A stretch of DNA of 64,000 nt, taken from positions 186,001-250,000 of the forward strand of contig NZ_JBISHH010000026.1 in assembly GCF_045066735.1 (NCBI RefSeq), given 5' to 3'. Position 1 is the stretch's first letter. Each line of letters starts with the position of its first letter. Shown here in pieces: positions 19,160-26,143 of the stretch. This stretch comes from Algibacter sp045066735 (GTDB lineage: Bacteria; Bacteroidota; Bacteroidia; Flavobacteriales; Flavobacteriaceae). The translations under genes were made by a program, and so were the position numbers. The notes under the pieces are model-generated. The model was not told where the DNA came from. It made no database searches and saw nothing but the letters and a program-made list of their open reading frames with translations.

Positions 19160-20644
19160 ATGCACAAATTTTTTAAACACACCCTTTTAGCTGGAGTTTT
19201 AGTCTTAGCTTTTACAAGTTGTAAAGATAAAGCAGAAACAAAATCGGAAGTTGCAGAAGCTCCAAAACGACCAAATTTTCTATTTGTATTGGTAGACGAT
19301 CAATCTCCATTTGATTTACAAACCTACGATCCTAATTCAATTTTAGAAACGCCAACCATTAGTAAGTTAGCTAGCCAAGGTGTTGTTGTTGAGCAAGCAC
19401 GCCACATGGGATCTATGAATGGAGCGGTGTGTACGCCATCTCGCCACATGATTATGTCTGGAAGAACGGTATGGCATTTACCGCCAAGTGCAGAATTTCA
19501 AAAGCAAACCGATCCAAACGAGATTGACGACCAAACTATTGGTGCTGTTTTTAATCGTGCGGGTTATAAAACCATGAGAACTTGTAAAAAAGGAAACTCT
19601 TATCCAGGAGCAAATAAGCAATTTACTGTGGTTCACGATGCAACAAAACGTGGCGGAACAGAAGAAACAGGAAGTGCTTGGCATGCAAAGCAAGTGCTAG
19701 AATATTTAGGAGATAGAGAAGTTGCGAAAGAAGAAGATCCATTTTTTATCTATTTCGGATTTTCTCACCCACATGATACTCGAAATGGTACGCCGGAATT
19801 GTTAGAAAAGTATGGAGCAACCAATCATAAAGATCAAAATTCATTGCCTGCTGCAAATGATAAGCAACCAGAACTTCAGGATAATTATTTAGCGGCACAC
19901 CCATTTTTTCATGGACATCCACAACTTAGAGATGAGGAACGTGTAAGTGGTGTTTGGAAAAATAGAGATGAAAGAACGATAAGAAATGAATTAGGTAGAG
20001 AATATGCTTGTTCAGAGAATGTAGACAATCAATTAGAGAAAGTTTTAGCTAAATTAGAAGCTATGGGCGAACTAGATAATACTTATATTGTTTATACTTC
20101 AGATCACGGTATGGCTATTGGTCGTCATGGTTTACAAGGAAAACAAAACTTATACGAGCATACTTGGAGAGTGCCATTTATCGTTAAAGGCCCTGGGATT
20201 CCTTCAGGAAAACGTGTAACAGGGAATATGTATCTTTTAGATGTATTACCAACGTTATGCGATTTAGCAGGAATTACCGCTCCAGAAACTGCAGAAGGTA
20301 AAAGTATGGTACCTGTTTTTAAAGGAGAAAAAGAAACGGTTCGCGACGTGATGTACGGTGTTTATGCAGGCGGAACAAAACCAGGTATGAGATCTGTTAA
20401 AAAAGGTGATTGGAAATTAATTAAGTACGACGTAATGGATGGTAAAGTTAGAGAAACTCAACTTTTTAACTTAGCTGAAAATCCAAACGAATATTTACCT
20501 GAACATAAAAAAACAGGTAAAATGGAAACGGATTTAGCCGAAAACCCAAAATATGCTGAGAAATTAGCCGAAATGGAAGCTTTATTACTAGAGCAAATGG
20601 TTGCTAATGATGATCCTTACCGTCTTTGGAATCAAAAATCATAA
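19160..20644 (+). CDS. S1-family sulfatase, lipoprotein
   Basis: The fifth sulfatase, 494 residues. The signal ends in the lipobox FTSC followed by Lys-Asp-Lys, so it is a lipoprotein. The formylglycine motif is Cys91-Thr-Pro-Ser-Arg95 (CTPSRHMIMSGRTVWHL), and the metal site starts at LVDDQSPFD. YTSDHGMAIGRHGLQGKQN with WRVPFIVKGPG later is the pattern of iduronate- or glucosamine-sulfatase-like enzymes, so this one may act on a different sugar from the other four. A clear hairpin terminator lies 13 bases after the stop, so it closes the transcript that begins at or near 7407. The exact specificity is unknown. Confidence 0.9.
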   Translation: MHKFFKHTLLAGVLVLAFTSCKDKAETKSEVAEAPKRPNFLFVLVDDQSPFDLQTYDPNSILETPTISKLASQGVVVEQARHMGSMNGAVCTPSRHMIMSGRTVWHLPPSAEFQKQTDPNEIDDQTIGAVFNRAGYKTMRTCKKGNSYPGANKQFTVVHDATKRGGTEETGSAWHAKQVLEYLGDREVAKEEDPFFIYFGFSHPHDTRNGTPELLEKYGATNHKDQNSLPAANDKQPELQDNYLAAHPFFHGHPQLRDEERVSGVWKNRDERTIRNELGREYACSENVDNQLEKVLAKLEAMGELDNTYIVYTSDHGMAIGRHGLQGKQNLYEHTWRVPFIVKGPGIPSGKRVTGNMYLLDVLPTLCDLAGITAPETAEGKSMVPVFKGEKETVRDVMYGVYAGGTKPGMRSVKKGDWKLIKYDVMDGKVRETQLFNLAENPNEYLPEHKKTGKMETDLAENPKYAEKLAEMEALLLEQMVANDDPYRLWNQKS

Positions 20645-20656
20645 TATTTATAAAAA

Positions 20657-20688
20657 TCTCAACATAAATAAAGTTGAGACTTTTTTTA
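20657..20688 (+). terminator. Rho-independent terminator after the fifth sulfatase
   Basis: TCTCAAC (20657-20663) pairs perfectly with GTTGAGA (20673-20679) around a 9-base A-rich loop, followed after one C by seven T residues. The stem is only 7 pairs, so read-through into 20705 is possible. Confidence 0.75.
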
Positions 20689-20704
20689 CTTTAACTCAAA
20701 TGAT

Positions 20705-21643
20705 ATGAAATCAATAAAAATATCTATTCTTCTTTCTTTTTTTCTTTCAATTATGTCTATGCTTCATGCTCAGGTAGCTAGCGATTTTGGTTTTGTAGAA
20801 GGGGAGAATTATAAAAAAGATGTGGTTTATAAAAATGTAGATGGTAAACCCTTAATTATGGATATTCTATATCCTAATGCCGATGTGCTTCAAAATGAAA
20901 ACCCATGGGTTGTTTTTGTGCACGGTGGTGGTTGGGCCGGCGGTGTTAAAGAGAATATTTTTAGAGATTCTTTTTTAGGGACACTAAAAACGCTTTTAGA
21001 AAACGGTGTGGTTTGTGCAACTATAGATTATCGATTAGCAAGAAAACCCGTAACATCCTACGAGTCTGTGGTAGATTGTAAAGATGCAGCTAGATTTCTT
21101 TTAAAAAATGCTGATATATTTAAACTAGATAAAGAGCAATATGGTATTTGGGGAGGTTCTGCAGGAGGGCACCTGAGTTTAGTTACGGCATTAGCTCCCG
21201 ATGCACCTTTTCCCGGTGAACCGAGTTTAGCAGATATGCATCCGGAATATAAATTTGTAACTTCCTTTTTCCCGTTTACATCATGCTTAAATCCTGATAT
21301 TAGACCAAATTCTATTTTTGAAGATGGTAAACTATTTAATCGTTTATTAGGTGGAACTTTAGAAGAAAAACCAGAGTTGGCTCGTTTGCTTAGTCCAACT
21401 GAGTTTTTAGATGAAAACAGTTTGCCTATTTTATTAGTACACGGCGAAAAAGATACTACGCTTCCTATTATTAATTCAATTTATATGATGCAAGTTGCTA
21501 AAGAAAAAAATGCCGATGCGCAATTGTTAGCCGTTAAAAATGCAGGGCATAGCATGTCTGGTAAAAATATATCTCCATCTTTCGAGGGGATTGCAGAGCG
21601 TTGCAGTAGTTTTATGCTTTCTCATTTAGGAGAGACCCATTAG
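20705..21643 (+). CDS. Alpha/beta-hydrolase esterase, secreted
   Basis: A 312-residue protein with a signal peptide (ending near HAQ) and the carboxylesterase/hormone-sensitive-lipase-like pattern. The oxyanion motif is HGGGW (in VVFVHGGGWAGG), the nucleophile elbow GGSAGGH carries Ser152, the acid is probably the Asp in HGEKDTTLP, and the His is in NAGHSMSG. Enzymes of this type in polysaccharide loci remove acetyl or feruloyl-like groups; acetyl ester is the likeliest for a marine glycan, but this is inference. It lies after a terminator, so it starts a new transcript with the following gene (63 bases) or depends on read-through. Confidence 0.85.
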   Translation: MKSIKISILLSFFLSIMSMLHAQVASDFGFVEGENYKKDVVYKNVDGKPLIMDILYPNADVLQNENPWVVFVHGGGWAGGVKENIFRDSFLGTLKTLLENGVVCATIDYRLARKPVTSYESVVDCKDAARFLLKNADIFKLDKEQYGIWGGSAGGHLSLVTALAPDAPFPGEPSLADMHPEYKFVTSFFPFTSCLNPDIRPNSIFEDGKLFNRLLGGTLEEKPELARLLSPTEFLDENSLPILLVHGEKDTTLPIINSIYMMQVAKEKNADAQLLAVKNAGHSMSGKNISPSFEGIAERCSSFMLSHLGETH

Positions 21644-21706
21644 GCTATATATAATTTGGAATAAAAGAAATATTTAAAAGATAGAAATTAAACGAGGTAT
21701 TTTTAA

Positions 21707-22687
21707 ATGAAAGGTCTTCATATTCTTTTTGCTATATTATTCGGTGTTTTCCACGGAAATAGTCAGGATATAAAATACCCAGAGGTTGAAATTAGCAACG
21801 GAATTATTAAAGCCAATTTATATTTACCTGATGCTGAAAATGGTTATTACAAAGGCACTCGGTTTGATTGGTCTGGCGTTATTTCTAACTTAGAATTTAA
21901 TGAGCATACTTATTTCGGACAATGGTTCGATACAGATAAAGCGCCACCTTTTGCTACAATTATGGGGCCTGTTGAAGCTTATGCTCCAGTAAATTATAAT
22001 AATGCTCCAGTTGGCGAAAGCTTTGTGAAAATAGGAGTTGGTGCACTTAGAAAAGCATCAAATGAAAATTACAGTGATTTTAAAAATTACGAGATTGTAA
22101 ATCCAGGAAAACGCAGCGTAAAAGTTAAAGGCAACGAAGTTAAATTTACACATATGCTAAATACCGACAAGGTATCGTATCAATACACCAAAACCATTCG
22201 GCTTATAGAACATGAACAAAAAATGGTAATTTCTCATGTTTTAAAAAACACTGGGAAGATGCAAATTAAAACTTTCGGTTTCAATCATAATTTTTTGGTA
22301 ATCGATAATCAAAGAATAGGTAAAGATTTTGAAATGGTTTTTCCTGTTAAAGTTACTGGAACAGGACGTGGTTCAGGTGATGTTTTTGACATTGTAGACA
22401 AACGTCTAGTGTTTAAGCGAGATATTGTTGGTGATGAATCTATCGCTATTAAACACTTGGAAGGATTAAATAACAATGTCGATAATTTTGATGTTAGAAT
22501 ACATAATGCTAAAACGGGAGCAGGCGTAAAAATTAGTGGAAATCAACCACTTTCTCGATTCCGACTTTGGGGAACGGCAACAACGATATGTCCGGAAACT
22601 TATATTGATATAAAAGTAGCTCCAGGTGAAACATATAGTTGGAGTTACTTTTACGAATTCTACGAATATAAAATAGAGCAGGATTAA
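21707..22687 (+). CDS. Secreted protein of unknown function, possibly galactose-mutarotase-like beta-sandwich
   Basis: I do not recognise a named family with confidence. The protein is 326 residues with an N-terminal signal peptide (ending near GNSQ), so it is exported. It is rich in beta-strands, has features seen in aldose-epimerase-like folds (FDWSGVISNLEFNEH, FGFNHNFLVID, SRFRLWGTATTICPE) and ends in a strand-rich region. No obvious catalytic motif stands out. Position, between an esterase and a lyase-like gene in a sulfatase-rich locus, suggests a role with the same glycan, as mutarotase, binding protein or hydrolase. It is followed by a terminator. The fold is a guess from pattern, not a search. 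Confidence 0.6.
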   Translation: MKGLHILFAILFGVFHGNSQDIKYPEVEISNGIIKANLYLPDAENGYYKGTRFDWSGVISNLEFNEHTYFGQWFDTDKAPPFATIMGPVEAYAPVNYNNAPVGESFVKIGVGALRKASNENYSDFKNYEIVNPGKRSVKVKGNEVKFTHMLNTDKVSYQYTKTIRLIEHEQKMVISHVLKNTGKMQIKTFGFNHNFLVIDNQRIGKDFEMVFPVKVTGTGRGSGDVFDIVDKRLVFKRDIVGDESIAIKHLEGLNNNVDNFDVRIHNAKTGAGVKISGNQPLSRFRLWGTATTICPETYIDIKVAPGETYSWSYFYEFYEYKIEQD

Positions 22688-22766
22688 ACTTAGTGAAACC
22701 CAAAATAATGTCGTTTAAAAAACGACTGATTTTCAAAAATAAAATTCTCAAAAAAAATCAAATGTT

Positions 22767-22798
22767 AAAGTCTACTTTCTATAAGTGGGCTTTTTTTT
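22767..22798 (+). terminator. Rho-independent terminator after 21707
   Basis: An 11-base-pair stem (22767-22777 with 22783-22793, two G-U pairs) has a 5-base loop and is followed by a run of eight T residues (22791-22798). It starts about 80 bases after the stop codon of the preceding gene. Confidence 0.85.
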
Positions 22799-22846
22799 GT
22801 TAATATCAGTTGTTGTAAGAATTAATTTCTAAAAAAGAACTTTGAT

Positions 22847-22866
22847 TTATAGGTAAAGACCTATAA
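22847..22866. promoter_or_regulatory. Perfect palindrome upstream of the lyase-like gene
   Basis: TTATAGGT and ACCTATAA are exact reverse complements around AAAG. The site ends 104 bases upstream of the 22971 start. A TTTG lies directly before it (22841-22844) and TATAAT (22862-22867) overlaps its right edge, so it sits between possible promoter elements as an operator would. Regulator unknown. Confidence 0.4.
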
Positions 22867-22970
22867 TTTATAAGTAGCTTGTTATTAAATCATTATCATT
22901 ATAGAGGCCTTGGGTTAGATGAAATAAAATATAATTATCAGGGTATAACTTTATAACTAAACTAGAAGAA

Positions 22971-25931
22971 ATGAACAAAAACATTACTCAAAAGGAATTA
23001 ACCAATCCCTTAAAACAAAAGAAAGCAATAAATATGTTGTTTTTCCTTTTATTATTTGCGACAGCTGCTCAGGCACAATTTATTCACCCCGGAATTACAC
23101 ACAAAAAATCTGATTTAGACCGTATGAAATATATGGTTGAAGCCGAAAAGGAGCCTTGGTATACATCGTATCAGGATATGGTTGCCGATACTAAATCGAG
23201 TTACAATTATGTTGTACAAGGAGATGAAACCTTTACTGAGCTTGGCAGAGATTCTGGTGTTAATGAGGGCGCATGGAATAGTGATATTAGAGCCGCTTAT
23301 TACAACGCTATTGGTTGGTACATTACGGGAGATGCCAGACACGCTGAAAAAGCTATCGAAATATTTAAAGCTTGGTCTAATTTAACATCGGTTACTAGTG
23401 GAGGAACAGATGCTTTAAGCGGTGGTATTGGTTATATTATGATTGAAGCTGCCGAAATTATTAAAAGTACTTACGCCGGTTGGGAATCTAGCGATTTGCA
23501 AGCTTTTCAAGACATGTTGGTGTATCCAGGATATTCTACTACTACCGAGCCAACAGGAGAAGTTACTTTCTATTGGATGGCCTTCCAAGGAGATCCTATA
23601 CGTCATGGCAATCAAGGTTTATCTGGTTTACGTACGGTTATGGCTATGGGAATATTTTTAGATAATGAAAAAATGTACGACCGCGCTTATCGTTATATAA
23701 CAGGAGAATTGGATCTTCACCTAGATGATATAGCCTATCCCGCAGGTCCAAATACAAGTACATCCATAAAAGAAGCATCTTCTAATGAATATGCAGACGA
23801 TTATAATGTTTCAAGAGGTTATACTATTCCTAATTATGGCTATAATGAAGTTATGACCAATTATATTTGGGAAAATGGACAATGCCAAGAAAGTTCAAGA
23901 GACCAACAGCATACAGCTTTTGGTATTGGTTTACTTACGTCTATGGCAGAAATGGCATGGAATCAAGGAGATGATCTATATAGTCATGCAGACTATAGAT
24001 TGCTACTTGGCTTAGAGTATAATATGAGATATAATGTTTCGGCTATAGAAACCTACGCAGACCAACCGACTCCATGGGTTCCAACAGGAGAAGAATTTAT
24101 TCAAAAGTTTGATAGAACAGGGCGTTGGTATTCAAAAGCAATGAGCCCGGTTGGAGCTGGCGAGTTCTCTGGAATTAGAACCGTTTTCGAAATGCCAGTC
24201 GCTCATTATATTGGTAGAGGTTTTAAAACAGAAGAAGAGGCAAAATGGACCTTACGCGCACGCGATAAATCTATTGAGCTAAGTGGTTATGAAAAAGCCG
24301 GATGGACCAATGACGCTATTGGTTGGGGTGGACTTACAGCACGTAGACCAGCTTTTTGTTACGGTGATCCCATAACTGGCTTCGATTCTAATAATTTACC
24401 TGTCTATAATATGCATGTGATTACAAATAATCCTGATGCAGAAAACATAATTGAAGCCGAAAATTTTGATTACGATCCCTTGAATAATGGAGAAGGTCGC
24501 GTTTATCACGACTTAAGCTCAAGTAACATGGGCGGTGCATATCGTGCCATGGATAATGTAGATATTGAAGCTATTGTAGATGGAGGTTATAATTTAACTT
24601 CTATAGAATCGGGTGAATGGCTTACGTATACAGTGTCTATTCCAGAAACAGCTAAATACAGTATTAATATTAAGTATGCAGCGTTGCAAGCTGGCGGAGC
24701 CGTAAAGTTTAGCTTTGGCGGGGTGGATAAAACAGGTGACGAAACGGTGCCTTTTGGAACTCCTAACTCTACTAGTGATTCCGATTGGAAAAATTATATT
24801 ATTGCAGATAATGTAGTTTTAGAAAAAGGTGTTCAAAGTTTAAAAATTGCATTTTCTGGAGTGTCTAATGCTTTTAAATTAGATAATATTTCTTTAGAAC
24901 AAACGGGCATTGTAAAAGAAGATCAAACCATTCAGTTTTTCACAATATCAAACAAAGTAATAGGCAGCGATGATTTTGATCCAGAAGCAAAAGCTAGTGC
25001 TCTATTACCAGTAAGTTACACAAGTTCAAACGAAGAAATTGCAACTATTGTAAACGGTATGGTACATATTGTTGGTGTAGGAGTTGCTACAATTACGGCT
25101 ACACAAGATGGTGATACTTATTATAATGCTGCTGCCAGTGTTTCTCAAGAATTACGTGTTGTAAGTAATGTTGCAGGTACTCTGAGTTTAGAAGTAATTG
25201 ACGATAGCTATGTTAGAGATGCAGGGAATGCTAATAGAAATTATGGCACAGATGGAGTAATAGTAACCGTTGCGTCTGGACGTTACGGGTATTTAAAGTT
25301 TGATTTAAGCTCTATTCCTGGGCCAATAATATCTGCTAAGTTAAGGATATATCAAAGAACAGGTTTTAAATATAATCGTAGTATTTATGATGTTGCTGAT
25401 GATAATTGGGAAGAAACAGAAATTACTTGGAACACTAAACCAGCGTTTGAGAATGAACGTGCTCGTATTACAACAAATTCAACTTGGAATGAATGGGATA
25501 TTTCTTCATACGCCGCTCAAGAATATAATAATGACAAAATAATAACAGCTGTTGTTAAAGATCCAATAGACCCTGAAGCTAGTGCAAAAGGTGTTGATTT
25601 TTATTCTAAAGAGTTTGATTCTGGTGATTTTACACCAGTATTGGTTATCGAATATGCAAGTATTCCATTAAGCAATGAGTCAGAAGATTTTCAATTAGAA
25701 ATGTATCCAAATCCGGTATCAAATAAACTTAATATATCATTGGCTTCATCAAGCTTGAATTTAAATGAAACACATATTGAGGTATTTGCTCTAAGTGGTC
25801 AGAAAGTTATGGAAACAAAACCGAGTTCTAATCAAGTAAAACTAGATATGTCTCAATTAAACAGCGGGATTTATATGCTTATGATTTCCGATACATCGAA
25901 AAATATAACAAGAAAAATAGTGAAGTTGTAA
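22971..25931 (+). CDS. Alginate-lyase-family protein with CBM6-like and DNRLRE-like domains and T9SS sorting signal
   Basis: The 986-residue protein is modular. After an N-terminal signal (about residues 1-36, ending AQAQ) comes an alginate-lyase (PF05426-type alpha/alpha toroid) domain to about 490, with the conserved segment ESSRDQQHT at 307-315 (His314 is the usual catalytic candidate). A CBM6-like domain (about 489-645, starting NIIEAENFDYD), an Ig-like domain (650-735), a DNRLRE/CBM96-like beta domain (740-890, WEETEITWNTKP) and a Por-type T9SS sorting domain (905-986, YPNPVSNKLNIS, ending KIVKL) follow. It is probably exported to the surface. Whether it cleaves alginate, another uronic polymer or a glycan of unknown type cannot be read from the sequence. 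Confidence 0.82.
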   Translation: MNKNITQKELTNPLKQKKAINMLFFLLLFATAAQAQFIHPGITHKKSDLDRMKYMVEAEKEPWYTSYQDMVADTKSSYNYVVQGDETFTELGRDSGVNEGAWNSDIRAAYYNAIGWYITGDARHAEKAIEIFKAWSNLTSVTSGGTDALSGGIGYIMIEAAEIIKSTYAGWESSDLQAFQDMLVYPGYSTTTEPTGEVTFYWMAFQGDPIRHGNQGLSGLRTVMAMGIFLDNEKMYDRAYRYITGELDLHLDDIAYPAGPNTSTSIKEASSNEYADDYNVSRGYTIPNYGYNEVMTNYIWENGQCQESSRDQQHTAFGIGLLTSMAEMAWNQGDDLYSHADYRLLLGLEYNMRYNVSAIETYADQPTPWVPTGEEFIQKFDRTGRWYSKAMSPVGAGEFSGIRTVFEMPVAHYIGRGFKTEEEAKWTLRARDKSIELSGYEKAGWTNDAIGWGGLTARRPAFCYGDPITGFDSNNLPVYNMHVITNNPDAENIIEAENFDYDPLNNGEGRVYHDLSSSNMGGAYRAMDNVDIEAIVDGGYNLTSIESGEWLTYTVSIPETAKYSINIKYAALQAGGAVKFSFGGVDKTGDETVPFGTPNSTSDSDWKNYIIADNVVLEKGVQSLKIAFSGVSNAFKLDNISLEQTGIVKEDQTIQFFTISNKVIGSDDFDPEAKASALLPVSYTSSNEEIATIVNGMVHIVGVGVATITATQDGDTYYNAAASVSQELRVVSNVAGTLSLEVIDDSYVRDAGNANRNYGTDGVIVTVASGRYGYLKFDLSSIPGPIISAKLRIYQRTGFKYNRSIYDVADDNWEETEITWNTKPAFENERARITTNSTWNEWDISSYAAQEYNNDKIITAVVKDPIDPEASAKGVDFYSKEFDSGDFTPVLVIEYASIPLSNESEDFQLEMYPNPVSNKLNISLASSSLNLNETHIEVFALSGQKVMETKPSSNQVKLDMSQLNSGIYMLMISDTSKNITRKIVKL

Positions 25932-25971
25932 TTCAAATTAACCAACCAATTCAATCATTATTTAAAGTGAG

Positions 25972-26005
25972 AAGTTCTATCAAATTTATTTGGTAGAACT
26001 TTTTT
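25972..26005 (+). terminator. Rho-independent terminator after the lyase-like gene
   Basis: A 13-base-pair stem (25972-25984 with 25989-26001, one G-U pair) has the tetraloop TTTA and is followed by a T-run. It lies 40 bases after the stop codon of the preceding gene. Confidence 0.9.
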
Positions 26006-26097
26006 ATTTAGAATTTTATCTGATTAACCAAGATTACAAACCTTTAATAGGTAATGATTTAAAGTGATGAAGTTATAATTTATACAAAAAATGAGTG

Positions 26098-26121
26098 GTT
26101 AATAGTAATATTACTGTTAAC
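26098..26121. promoter_or_regulatory. 24-base near-perfect palindrome upstream of 26144
   Basis: Outer arms GTTAA/TTAAC and inner AGTAATATTACT form a 24-base palindrome with a single mismatched pair. It ends 22 bases before the start codon of the beta-helix gene, just where an operator or a leader hairpin would act. It contains no T-run, so it is not a terminator. Confidence 0.45.
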
Positions 26122-26143
26122 TAAATAACCATAAACTAAACAT

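Noticed and set aside
22971..25931. Alginate utilisation locus
   Set aside because: The lyase-like domain is the only alginate-type gene; no PL7, PL17 or KdgK/A-type genes occur, while fucose genes do.
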